From contig NZ_CAJHOA010000003.1 in NCBI RefSeq assembly GCF_905120345.1, positions 372,001-436,000 of the forward strand: DNA of 64,000 bases, written 5' to 3'. The stretch comes from Denitrificimonas caeni (GTDB lineage Bacteria; Pseudomonadota; Gammaproteobacteria; Pseudomonadales; Pseudomonadaceae). Made by a program: the position numbers and the translations under genes. Positions 8,641 to 17,195 of this stretch are shown piece after piece. Within the stretch, counting starts at the first letter, position 1; every line of letters begins with the position of its first letter. The notes under the pieces were generated by a model. That model saw nothing but the letters and a program-made list of their open reading frames with translations. It had not been told where the DNA came from and did not search any database.

Positions 8641-10356
8641 ATGACTGATCAAAGTGAATTTAATACAGATTATGATCTGGTAGTCGTGGGTTCAGGTGCT
8701 GGAGCCTTAACCGCTGCGATCACTGCTCAAGCACAAGGCTTGCGTGTGTTAGTGGTCGAGAAAACGGATAAGTACGGCGGTACTTCAGCGTTATCAGGTG
8801 GAGGTATCTGGATCCCATGCAACCATCACTTTAAAGCCAAGGGTGGTAACGACACGCCTGAGAAAGTGTGGACTTATCTGAAGAACGCTATTGGTGATGA
8901 TATTGATGAGCCGCGTGTGCGCACCTATATCGATAAAGCACCGGAGATGATTCAGTGGCTGGAGAATAACTCGCGTTTACGTTACGCAGTGGCCGAGAAA
9001 TACCCTGATTATTATCCGCATTTGGATGGCTTTTTACCCGGCGGCCGCACCCTTGACCCCGAGTTGTTTGATATCTCTGCGTTAAAAGATGAGCTGCCTA
9101 ATTTGCGTCAAGCATCGCGTGGCAACTTATTGATGGGCAAAATCTCATGGACAGCCCGTCAAGCACATGTGGCGATGTCCAAATCGCCCGGCTGGCGCTT
9201 GATGCTGATGTGGATGATGCTGCGCTATAAGATGGACTTTATGTGGCGTAAAAAAACCGGCGAACAACGTGATCGCCGTACTGCTTTAGGTAACGCGCTG
9301 ATTGCCAGCTTGCGTGCCACCTTGATTGATAAAAACATTCCCCTATGGCTCAACACTAACTTTGTTGAGTTGATCGAAGAAGATGGCCGTGTTTGCGGTA
9401 TTGTGGTCGAGCGCAATGGCCGGCAGCAACGTATTCGTGCCGATAAAGGTGTGATTTTAGCCTCGGGTGGTTTTGAGCAAAACCCAGCGCTGCGTGAAAA
9501 GTATCTGCCGCAGCCGAATAAAATTGAGTGGAGTGCAACACCTGAAGGCGCAAATACCGGGGTTGCTTTAGAGCAAGGCCAGAAACTCGGCGCAGCCACA
9601 GCCTTATTGGATTGGGCATGGTGGACACCTTCGTTTTTAGTACCAGGTGAAACTAAAGCCCGCGGTGTGTTTGCTGAGCGAGCTTTCCCAGGCGCGATTG
9701 TGGTGAACAGTTTAGGCAAACGCTATGTCAACGAAGCGGCTCCGTACCTTGAGTTTGTCACCTCGATGTATGCCGATAATAAAGTCACTCAAGGCAAAAC
9801 CTTCCCAAGTTGGGTCGTGTTTGATGCCAAGTTCCGCTTTAACTACGCCATGGGCCCATTAATGCCAGGGCAGATTATGCCTGATATGCGTCTGCGCAAA
9901 GAGTGGTTGAATAAGCTCTACTATAAAGCCGACACGCTGGAAGAATTGGCACAAAAAATTGGTGTTGATGTTGCTGGTCTAAAAGAAACGGTTAAGAAAA
10001 TCAATCACTACGCTGAAACGGGTGTGGATGAAGATTTTGATCGCGGTGGTAACGTGTTTGATCGCTATTACGGTGATAGCAACGTGAAGCCCAACCCATG
10101 TTTAGCCCCCGTCGCCAAAGGTCCGTTTTACGCGATGCCGATTCAAGGCGGTGATATTGGTACTAAAGGTGGCCTGCTAACCAATAAGCATGCACAAGTC
10201 GTTAAGCCAGATGGTCAGGTGATTAAAGGCTTGTATGCGATCGGTAACACCTCTGCTTCGGTGATGGGTACCACCTATCCTGGTGCGGGCGGTACCTTGG
10301 GTCCAGCGATGACCTTTGGTTACATTGCTGCGTTAGATGCCGCTGCACAAAAATAA
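8641..10356 (+). CDS. kstD: 3-ketosteroid Delta1-dehydrogenase-type flavoprotein
   Basis: FAD enzyme predicted to introduce the C1-C2 double bond into ring A of 3-ketosteroids, which prepares the nucleus for opening. At 571 residues it is in the KstD size range. Visible are the N-terminal FAD motif GSGAGALTAA (from residue 17), EKTDKYGGTSALSGGGIWIP and the C-terminal segment MGTTYPGAGGTLGPAMTFGY, both typical of the KstD/fumarate-reductase-like family. It is first of three close genes (kstD, SDR, kshB; 10 bp and 2 bp apart). A Delta4-reductase or another steroid dehydrogenase of the same family cannot be excluded from sequence. Confidence 0.85.
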   Translation: MTDQSEFNTDYDLVVVGSGAGALTAAITAQAQGLRVLVVEKTDKYGGTSALSGGGIWIPCNHHFKAKGGNDTPEKVWTYLKNAIGDDIDEPRVRTYIDKAPEMIQWLENNSRLRYAVAEKYPDYYPHLDGFLPGGRTLDPELFDISALKDELPNLRQASRGNLLMGKISWTARQAHVAMSKSPGWRLMLMWMMLRYKMDFMWRKKTGEQRDRRTALGNALIASLRATLIDKNIPLWLNTNFVELIEEDGRVCGIVVERNGRQQRIRADKGVILASGGFEQNPALREKYLPQPNKIEWSATPEGANTGVALEQGQKLGAATALLDWAWWTPSFLVPGETKARGVFAERAFPGAIVVNSLGKRYVNEAAPYLEFVTSMYADNKVTQGKTFPSWVVFDAKFRFNYAMGPLMPGQIMPDMRLRKEWLNKLYYKADTLEELAQKIGVDVAGLKETVKKINHYAETGVDEDFDRGGNVFDRYYGDSNVKPNPCLAPVAKGPFYAMPIQGGDIGTKGGLLTNKHAQVVKPDGQVIKGLYAIGNTSASVMGTTYPGAGGTLGPAMTFGYIAALDAAAQK

Positions 10357-10366
10357 GGAAAACAGT

Positions 10367-11119
10367 ATGAGTAAAAGACTGTCTGGAAAAGTAGCGATCG
10401 TCACTGGCGCTGCCAGTGGTGTTGGTGAGGCGGTGGCACGACGTTTTGTCAGTGAAGGTGCGCAGGTGCTGATGACTGATCTTAATGAGGTTGATGGCAC
10501 ACGTATCGCTACAGAAATCGGAGCAACCTTTGTGCGGCACGATGTGACCGACCCGCAAGGTTGGCAGCAGGTGGTTGAGCGTGCTGTTGATGCGTTTGGA
10601 CAGCTGGATATCTTGGTGAATAACGCCGGTATTTTGATTGCAGGTGACATCGAAGAGTCCAGTTATGAGGACTGGAAACGCTTAATGACCGTCAATGCCG
10701 ACAGTGTGTTTCTGGGTTGCAAGAGCGCGATAGCCGTGATGAAAAAACAAGGCGGTTCAATTATCAATATGTCGTCCATTGCCGGTCTGGCCGGTAAGGA
10801 AGATTATGTTGCTTATGGCGCGAGTAAAGGCGCGGTAGCGGCATTAACGCGAGCGGTTGCTGCTGACTGCCGTCTTAAGCGTTATCGCATTCGCTGTAAC
10901 TCTGTGCATCCAGATGGTGTTCTTACGGCAATGACGCGTGCGACTTATCCAAAGGGTGTTGACCCTGAGATGTTAACCATTGACAAAGATCCGATGAACC
11001 GGGCCTGTCGTCCTGAAGATGTTGCTAACGGTGTTCTTTATCTGGCCTCAGATGAGGCCCGTGCTGTTAACGGCATTGAATTGCGGATTGATAGCGGCCA
11101 ATTTGTAATGAGTATTTAA
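10367..11119 (+). CDS. short-chain dehydrogenase resembling 3beta/17beta-hydroxysteroid dehydrogenase
   Basis: NAD-dependent oxidation of a steroid hydroxyl, likely the 3beta or 17beta position. I start at ATG 10367 (AAGGAAA 6 nt upstream), which gives 250 residues; an upstream ATG at 10337 lies inside kstD. Motifs: TGAASGVG (13-20), NNAG (85-88), Ser137, Tyr150/Lys154. RHDV, the IRCNSVHPDGVLTAM segment and LYLASDE match the Comamonas testosteroni 3beta/17beta-HSDH pattern from memory, including the unusual HPDG after the active site. It lies between kstD and kshB. Confidence 0.85.
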   Translation: MSKRLSGKVAIVTGAASGVGEAVARRFVSEGAQVLMTDLNEVDGTRIATEIGATFVRHDVTDPQGWQQVVERAVDAFGQLDILVNNAGILIAGDIEESSYEDWKRLMTVNADSVFLGCKSAIAVMKKQGGSIINMSSIAGLAGKEDYVAYGASKGAVAALTRAVAADCRLKRYRIRCNSVHPDGVLTAMTRATYPKGVDPEMLTIDKDPMNRACRPEDVANGVLYLASDEARAVNGIELRIDSGQFVMSI

Positions 11120-11121
11120 CT

Positions 11122-12156
11122 ATGAGTCTACCCAGCTACCATGAGCTACGTGTTGCTTCGGTCATACAGGAAACCCATGACGCCTGCTCATTTGAGTTTG
11201 ACATACCCGATGAGTTAATGACCGAGTTTAAATATCGGCCTGGCCAGTTTCTGACGCTGCGTACACCTTGGGAGGATGATTGGTTACCGCGTTGTTATTC
11301 GTTGTCTAGTTCACCTTATGAAAATGAACGCCTGCGTGTCACGGTTAAGCGTGTCAATGATGGTCGCGGTTCGAACTGGCTGTGCGATAACGTTAAAGCC
11401 GGCGATACGCTGCAGGTGTTAAAACCTGCGGGTGCGTTTGTCCCTAAAAATCTGGATGCAGACTTTCTGTTGTTTGCTGGCGGCAGTGGTGTAACGCCGG
11501 TCTTGTCAATTCTGCGCTCAGCTTTAAGTCAAGGCCAAGGCCGTGTGCGCTTGGTCTACGCCAATCGTGACGAGCAGTCGGTTATTTTCAAGGGTTTACT
11601 GCGTGAATTAGCGGTTAAACACCCTCAGCGCCTGCAAATTATTCATTGGCTGGACTCTGTACAAGGGCATACATCACCGCAACATTTGGCGCAATTTGCC
11701 GAAGGTTTTGCCAAGCCGGAAATCTTTGTCTGTGGCCCCGAACCGTTTATGCAATGTGTTGAACAGGCAGCGAAAATCGCCGGCATTGATGGCAAATCAG
11801 TGCATGTTGAGCGCTTCGTGTCACTGCCAAGTGAAAGCGAAGGTGGCTTTGAGGCGATTGTCCAGCATGCCGGTTCCAGCGCAACTCACTTGACGGTAGA
11901 ACTGGATGGTGAAACTCGAGAAATTGAGTGTGAGGATGGCGAAGTGCTCTTGGCGGCGATGCTGCGTGAAGGCATTAAGGCGCCTCACTCCTGCTTGGTC
12001 GGATCGTGCGCAACGTGCATGTGTACATTAGTCTCAGGTGATGTTGATCTGTTGGCGAATGATGCGCTGGATAAAAACGAACTTGCCGAAGGCTGGACCC
12101 TTGCTTGTCAGGCCGTTGCGACCTCAAGCAGGGTACATTTAAAATTTCCTGATTAG
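11122..12156 (+). CDS. kshB: KshB-type ferredoxin reductase of 3-ketosteroid 9alpha-hydroxylase
   Basis: Passes electrons from NAD(P)H through FAD and a plant-type [2Fe-2S] cluster to a Rieske oxygenase, in steroid pathways KshA. The order is FAD domain with RCYSLSSSP, NAD domain with FAGGSGVTPVLS and CGPEPFM, then a C-terminal ferredoxin domain with Cys291, Cys296, Cys299 and Cys329. The FAD domain segment VTVKRVNDGRGSNWL and the tail LLANDALDKNELAEGW are close to KshB. The 344-residue length fits. It starts 2 bp after the SDR stop, so it is translationally coupled. No KshA oxygenase is present in the window. Confidence 0.85.
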   Translation: MSLPSYHELRVASVIQETHDACSFEFDIPDELMTEFKYRPGQFLTLRTPWEDDWLPRCYSLSSSPYENERLRVTVKRVNDGRGSNWLCDNVKAGDTLQVLKPAGAFVPKNLDADFLLFAGGSGVTPVLSILRSALSQGQGRVRLVYANRDEQSVIFKGLLRELAVKHPQRLQIIHWLDSVQGHTSPQHLAQFAEGFAKPEIFVCGPEPFMQCVEQAAKIAGIDGKSVHVERFVSLPSESEGGFEAIVQHAGSSATHLTVELDGETREIECEDGEVLLAAMLREGIKAPHSCLVGSCATCMCTLVSGDVDLLANDALDKNELAEGWTLACQAVATSSRVHLKFPD

Positions 12157-12194
12157 AGACGGCTTAAGCATGGGCGTTGCAAAGCGCCTATGTC

Positions 12195-12210
12195 TCGTCC
12201 GTTTGCAGGA
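12195..12210. promoter_or_regulatory. putative operator dyad, copy 4 (weaker)
   Basis: TCGTCCGTTTGCAGGA; one half site is perfect and the other degenerate. It lies 67 bp before the DUF1302 gene, in a 120-bp gap after kshB. Confidence 0.35.
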
Positions 12211-12276
12211 TGCTAGCGCTCAGCAGTGAAAGATATTGTTGCCTACCGTAAGACGGAATAATAAAAAGGAACAATA

Positions 12277-13890
12277 ATGATGAACTGGCATGTGCTGCGA
12301 AAAGCTACACCTATAATCCCTTTAAGACGACTGTCGTTGGCTATTGCAGCCATTACTTGCAGTACTTCTGCGCTGGCTTTGCCGACGCTTAACTTTGAAA
12401 ATGGTTTAAGCATACAGAGCCAAGTGACGACTAACTACACGTTATCGGCTCGTACGGGCTCGGCCAACTCGGCTTACCTGAAAGACTCTAATAATGATGA
12501 CGGTACTCGTAACTTCAATGAGTGGGGTTTAATTAATAACCGCGTCAGTGTGTTTGGTGAAGTCATTGCTCGCTATGACAACGTGGGTGCTGTCGTACGT
12601 GGCAGTCATTTCTATGATGATGTTTATCATCAAAGCAACAGAAACGATTCTCCTGGTACGGTCAATAAAGCCGGTGATCACCGCCAGTTTACCAGTAAGA
12701 CCAAGGATCGCAGTGGCGGTGAGCCGCGCCTGCTAGACGCTTATGTGTTTGGTGACTTTACTCTAGGTGATTCCAAATACCTGTCAGTGAAGGCTGGCCG
12801 ACATTTGGTTGCGTGGGGTGAGAGTCTATTCTGGCCTAACATCAGTCAGGGTCAAGCGCCTGTTGATGCCACCAAATTTAACGTACCGGGTACTGAAGCC
12901 AAAGATGCTTACCTGCCTGCGGGTCAAGTTTCTTTTAACCTCGCGTTGAATCAGCATGTAACCTTTACTGGTTTCTGGCAATACAAGTGGGAAGAAACCC
13001 TGCTCAATCCAGTGGGTGATTTCTTTGGTTCGGACTTTTTTGGTCCAGGATCTGAGCGCTTTTTAGCACCAGATGGCAGCGTTCTGGCCACGTATGGCGG
13101 TACGAAAAAACCTGGAGATAAAGGGCAGTGGGGGCTAGGTGTCCGCTTTAATCCGGACTTTAATACCGAAATCGGTGTGTATCATTATCGCTACCATGAC
13201 CGCACACCGTCATTGTTTTTTGATTTCACCGGTAATACTGATTACAGCTCAGCACCTGACCTGAAAGCGTCTGGAGCGGGGACTTACCAGTTTAAATATT
13301 TTGAAGATATCAAACTGACAGGTGTCAGCCTAAGTACCAAAATAGCCGACGCAGTTCAGGTCGGTGGTGATATCAGTTTGCGTGATGGTGCTGCTGTTGT
13401 CCTCGATAATGGCGCAGCAACCACAGGTAAGGTTGTGCAAACCAACCTGAACGCCATCTATGTGATTGGTCCTTCTTGGTTGTCGCACCAAACCACCTTG
13501 ATGGGTGAGTTGATGAATCAGCGCATTCATAGTGTTGATACGCTGCATGTTACGGGAAGCTTCGCCGATGGTAGTTTTGATCGCTATAAAGGCGCACAAA
13601 CTAAATCAAGCTCCTTGTTTGGCGGTGGTATCTATATGGATTACCCAAGCTTCGTCCAAGGTTGGGACTTAACCACGTCTGCAGTATGGACGCAGAATAT
13701 TGATGGCAGTGGTATTCAGGGCTTTGGTCGTGACGAGAAGCGTTTGACTCTAGGCGCTGACTTTACTTACAAGCAAAACTTCGCAGTGGGCGCCACTTTA
13801 GTTAACTTTCTATCGTCTGCCAATGTTAACCAGGGACGCTTGATGGCCGATCGCGACCACTTGGCTCTTAACCTCAAATACACATTCTGA
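12277..13890 (+). CDS. DUF1302 outer-membrane barrel protein
   Basis: Predicted outer-membrane protein for uptake or export of hydrophobic compounds. The 537-residue protein has a signal peptide cleaved after about Ala34, then many short alternating strands, and ends in the barrel signature LNLKYTF with a terminal Phe. DUF1302 proteins are found beside DUF1329 proteins in clusters for steroids, terpenes and other poorly soluble substrates, as here. AAGGAA lies 6 nt before the ATG. It starts a two-gene unit behind a weak operator copy. Transport function is inferred from family and context. Confidence 0.85.
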   Translation: MMNWHVLRKATPIIPLRRLSLAIAAITCSTSALALPTLNFENGLSIQSQVTTNYTLSARTGSANSAYLKDSNNDDGTRNFNEWGLINNRVSVFGEVIARYDNVGAVVRGSHFYDDVYHQSNRNDSPGTVNKAGDHRQFTSKTKDRSGGEPRLLDAYVFGDFTLGDSKYLSVKAGRHLVAWGESLFWPNISQGQAPVDATKFNVPGTEAKDAYLPAGQVSFNLALNQHVTFTGFWQYKWEETLLNPVGDFFGSDFFGPGSERFLAPDGSVLATYGGTKKPGDKGQWGLGVRFNPDFNTEIGVYHYRYHDRTPSLFFDFTGNTDYSSAPDLKASGAGTYQFKYFEDIKLTGVSLSTKIADAVQVGGDISLRDGAAVVLDNGAATTGKVVQTNLNAIYVIGPSWLSHQTTLMGELMNQRIHSVDTLHVTGSFADGSFDRYKGAQTKSSSLFGGGIYMDYPSFVQGWDLTTSAVWTQNIDGSGIQGFGRDEKRLTLGADFTYKQNFAVGATLVNFLSSANVNQGRLMADRDHLALNLKYTF

Positions 13891-13906
13891 TAGCCTCGAG
13901 GGTATT

Positions 13907-15286
13907 ATGTTTTATAAATATGCTTTGAAAAGTCTACTGTATATTTCAGTAGCAGGTGGTTTGCTGGCCGGTACGGCTCAGGCCACTACTGATGCAGAAA
14001 TCCAGCGCTTAGGTAAAGATCTGACGTGCGTTGGTGCGGAAAAAGCGGGTAACGCTGCGGGTACCATTCCTGAGTGGAGTGGTAAATGGTTGGGTGCGCC
14101 TGAGCATGTTGACTTCAAAGGCACTGGCTATCACCCGATTGATCCTTATGCCGGTGAAAAACCTTTGTATGTTATTACTGCAGACAATCTTGCGGAGCAC
14201 AAAGATAAGCTGTCTGAAGGGCAGCTCGCGCTGTTCGCTAAGTATCCAGATACCTTTAAAATGCCGATCTACCCATCGCATCGTGATTTCCGTTTCCCGG
14301 ATTCAGTCTGTGATGTGACTCTGAAAAACGCTAAAAGCGCCAAGCTGGTTGATGACGGTGAAGGTATTGAAGCCACCACGGGCGGTATCGCCTTTCCGTT
14401 TCCAAAAACGGGTTTAGAGTTGTTGTGGACGTCATCCTTCTTTACCTACCGTCCTTGGAGTGAAGAGCTGGTGTCTGACAATATGTATGTATTGGCCGAT
14501 GGCAGTCGTACTCACGGGCAGTTAAAATCCGCTAACTTAGCCTTATTTCTTAAGCCTGGTAACGAGGGACCCACTACAGGACCTTCTGCGTACTTTCTCA
14601 ACGTAACGAACTTACCACAGCGTGATCGTGGTGAAGTGAATACTGGTCTTGAGTACTTTAACCATAAGAAAGAACCCCGTCAGAGCTGGCGCTATGATCC
14701 AGGTACCCGTCGTGTACGTCAGGCACCTGAGTACGGTTATGATATGCAGTTCCCAGGCAGTGGTGGTTCTATTACTGTTGATGAAGTGCGTATCTTTAAC
14801 GGATCGGGTGTGCGTTACGATTGGGACATTGTTGGCAAAAAAGAAATATATGTACCTTACAATGCCTATGGTATTCACAATCAGGACATTTCCTATGACG
14901 AGTTGCTGACCAAAGGGCACGTTAATCCAGATCACATGCGTTACGAGTTGCATCGAGTTTGGGTGTTGGAAGGCAACATTAAAAAGGGCTACCGCCATCT
15001 GTATGGTAAGCGCCGGATGTATGTTGATGAAGACAGCCTGTTGATGCTGATGGGCGAAAACTTTGATGCTCGTGGCCAATTGTGGCGCACATCGATGATC
15101 AACTACTTCTATGCGTATGAGGCCAAGACGTGGCAAGCCGGTGTCGGTCTGTACCATGACTTGCTGGCAGGTTCATACCTTGCATTCAACCTGGTAAATG
15201 AGCAGAAATCGGCTTATACACTGAATACTGGGAAAATAAAGGCAGGTAACTTTGGACCTGAGGCCGCTCGCCGCTTAGGACTGTAA
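13907..15286 (+). CDS. DUF1329 periplasmic/outer-membrane-associated protein
   Basis: Secreted protein of 459 residues with a signal peptide cleaved after AQA at residue 26. The central part is rich in Tyr and Trp (for example YDWDIVGKKEIYVPYNAYG), typical of DUF1329. The family has an LolB-like fold and is thought to handle lipids or other hydrophobic ligands with a DUF1302 partner. The gene is 16 bp after the DUF1302 gene, has GAGGG before its ATG, and ends before a strong terminator, so the pair forms one transcript. The ligand is unknown. Confidence 0.85.
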   Translation: MFYKYALKSLLYISVAGGLLAGTAQATTDAEIQRLGKDLTCVGAEKAGNAAGTIPEWSGKWLGAPEHVDFKGTGYHPIDPYAGEKPLYVITADNLAEHKDKLSEGQLALFAKYPDTFKMPIYPSHRDFRFPDSVCDVTLKNAKSAKLVDDGEGIEATTGGIAFPFPKTGLELLWTSSFFTYRPWSEELVSDNMYVLADGSRTHGQLKSANLALFLKPGNEGPTTGPSAYFLNVTNLPQRDRGEVNTGLEYFNHKKEPRQSWRYDPGTRRVRQAPEYGYDMQFPGSGGSITVDEVRIFNGSGVRYDWDIVGKKEIYVPYNAYGIHNQDISYDELLTKGHVNPDHMRYELHRVWVLEGNIKKGYRHLYGKRRMYVDEDSLLMLMGENFDARGQLWRTSMINYFYAYEAKTWQAGVGLYHDLLAGSYLAFNLVNEQKSAYTLNTGKIKAGNFGPEAARRLGL

Positions 15287-15300
15287 ACTGCGATGATATA

Positions 15301-15344
15301 AAAAGCCGCCTGTTCATTCTCGTCAATGAGCAGGCGGCTTTTTT
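15301..15344 (+). terminator. rho-independent terminator
   Basis: Long stem AAAAGCCGCCTG pairing with CAGGCGGCTTTT and ending in TTTTTT, 14 bp after the DUF1329 stop. Confidence 0.85.
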
Positions 15345-15469
15345 GTTGCTATGAATTGAGTTTTTTTAGAATCAATATGGCTGGTTGTTCTTTTTATGAC
15401 TGATTGGTCTGATATTTTTTAGGCTCTCATTCTTTGGTCTAGTGCGATGCGGGCAGGTATTTTTCAAAT

Positions 15470-15485
15470 TAGTCCGTTTAGATGA
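15470..15485. promoter_or_regulatory. putative operator dyad, copy 5
   Basis: TAGTCCGTTTAGATGA; the reverse complement TCATCTAAACGGACTA differs from the shared motif at one position in the left half. It lies in the 650-bp gap before the acyl-CoA dehydrogenase genes, 107 bp before the small secreted ORF. Confidence 0.4.
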
Positions 15486-15591
15486 GGTCATGGGGGATTG
15501 CCGAGAGTACCTTTGAGTTGAGGTAGAAAGTTGTGGGTTACAGCTAAGACCTCACATAAGCTTATGACGAGCGAATGTAGCGGAGGAAATA

Positions 15592-15774
15592 ATGAAAATA
15601 AAAAAATTGACCGTTGGATTTATTGTAGCTGGGTTTTTTCTGACTCTAAGTGCCCCTATTGCGCTGACGCCTACGGGCACTACATCTATGGCACAAGTCT
15701 GTGAGGTAAACTCTATGCAGTGTGCAGCGCCACAGTACCTATCAGCTACGTACTTTCCCTTACAAAACTGGTAA
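15592..15774 (+). CDS. small predicted secreted protein (60 aa), unknown function
   Basis: I do not recognise this protein. It begins with KIKK and a hydrophobic stretch (residues 7-24), a likely signal peptide or anchor, followed by a short Thr/Ser-rich tail with two Cys (residues 37 and 44). A strong ribosome site CGGAGGA lies 6 nt before the ATG, the main reason to call it real. It sits between an operator copy and the acyl-CoA dehydrogenase operon, 221 bp upstream of the latter. The gap from 15775 to 15995 shows nothing else I can name. Confidence 0.45.
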   Translation: MKIKKLTVGFIVAGFFLTLSAPIALTPTGTTSMAQVCEVNSMQCAAPQYLSATYFPLQNW

Positions 15775-15995
15775 GTGCTTAATGACAACATAATGGCGGC
15801 TGAAGCGTGGTACGTCGGTGTTAAAATTGACGTGTCCGCTTCAGTAGCTATTCTGTAAGCGTGCTGTTTTAAGCTTTGCTTTATTCGTGTATCCGTACGA
15901 GGTAAGCGGCTTAGCAATACCTTTATGGTTATTAAGATAAAAATAATAGATCGGGCTTAGTGTCCGTTAACCTTGTGTAAAAAGCGGGAATACCT

Positions 15996-17186
15996 ATGAA
16001 TAACATAGAAGAGTTCCGCCACAATGTGCGTGAGTGGCTGGAAGAAAACTGCCCAGTATCCATGCGTGGGCTGATGCCAGCTGATGAAATGGTCTGGGGC
16101 GGACGTGAAATAGAATTTAAAAATGACGATCAGCGACTCTGGTTTGAGCGCATGCGCGACAAGGGCTGGTTTTGCCCAAGTTGGCCGCTGGAGTACGGTG
16201 GTGGTGGTCTTAGTCCTGAAGAGACCACGGTGCTGGAAGCTGAAATGCGTAAACTGCGCTGTCGTCCTCCGCAAATCAATCTCGGTATCTGGATGTTAGG
16301 ACCAGTACTGCTTGAGTTTGGTACTGAAGAGCAAAAGTGTGAGTTATTACCGCCCATGGCACGTGGCGAAATACGTTGGTGCCAAGGCTTCTCCGAGCCC
16401 AATGCTGGCTCTGACCTTGCTAGTTTACAAACTGCTGCACGCGTTGATGGTGATCACCTCGTGGTTAACGGTACAAAGATTTGGACATCCTACGGTGACA
16501 AATCAGACTGGATGTACGCTTTAGTTCGTACCGGCCCTAAAGAGCCTAAGCATGCCGGTATTAGTCTGATTGTGTTGGATATGAAGTCTTCCGGTGTCAC
16601 CCCGACCCCCATCGATCTAATCAGCGGTAAATCCAGTTTCTGCCAAGTATTTTTTGACGATGTGCGAGTGCCTAAAACTCAGCTGATTGGTGAAATCAAC
16701 GAAGGTTGGGCGCTGGCCAAGGAGCTGTTGGGGCATGAGCGCCGCGCCATGTCTAAGTTCAGTGAAATCAGCCTGCCAACACATTTTAGTTTGCTCGAAA
16801 CCTTATTTGAATATTTACCTGAGCCTAAAGAACACAGTGACATCGCCTTATTCCAACGCGCTATAGCGCTGCGTATGGATGAACACGCTTTTGAGCTGAC
16901 TCAACGTCGCTTAAATGAAACCGCTCGAGCGCGCCAAGATATCTCATCAATGGTGTCGATTCAGAAGCTGGTGCACAGTGAGCAGGAAAAAAATAAATTC
17001 GAAGTGTTGCTGGACGTGATGGGGCGCAGAGCCTTGGGTTGGCAAGGTGCTCCCTTTAGCGATCAGCAATTGGCGCTGACCAATACTTGGCTGAACGCTT
17101 TTTCACAAGCGATTGCAGGGGGTACCTCTGAAGTTCAGTTGAACGTGATTTCCAAGCGTGTCCTTGGACTTCCGGAAGGAAAATAG
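15996..17186 (+). CDS. acyl-CoA dehydrogenase, subunit 1 of a probable heteromeric pair
   Basis: FAD-dependent alpha,beta-dehydrogenation of an acyl-CoA, here probably a steroid side chain or a degraded-ring acid. The 396-residue protein shows the N-terminal helical domain, the FAD segment WCQGFSEPNAGSDLASLQT, the strand NGTKIWTSYGDKSDW and the C-terminal IAGGTSEVQLNVISKRVLGL. The C-terminal YEGT glutamate of medium-chain enzymes is replaced by GGTSE, as in FadE-type steroid enzymes. It is followed 9 bp later by a second acyl-CoA dehydrogenase gene, the layout of alpha2beta2 steroid enzymes such as ChsE1-ChsE2. Confidence 0.85.
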   Translation: MNNIEEFRHNVREWLEENCPVSMRGLMPADEMVWGGREIEFKNDDQRLWFERMRDKGWFCPSWPLEYGGGGLSPEETTVLEAEMRKLRCRPPQINLGIWMLGPVLLEFGTEEQKCELLPPMARGEIRWCQGFSEPNAGSDLASLQTAARVDGDHLVVNGTKIWTSYGDKSDWMYALVRTGPKEPKHAGISLIVLDMKSSGVTPTPIDLISGKSSFCQVFFDDVRVPKTQLIGEINEGWALAKELLGHERRAMSKFSEISLPTHFSLLETLFEYLPEPKEHSDIALFQRAIALRMDEHAFELTQRRLNETARARQDISSMVSIQKLVHSEQEKNKFEVLLDVMGRRALGWQGAPFSDQQLALTNTWLNAFSQAIAGGTSEVQLNVISKRVLGLPEGK

Positions 17187-17195
17187 GAGGTTAAT

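Noticed and set aside
12168-12190. GGCG...CGCC hairpin after kshB as a terminator
   Set aside because: The stem is 4 bp and no T-run follows.
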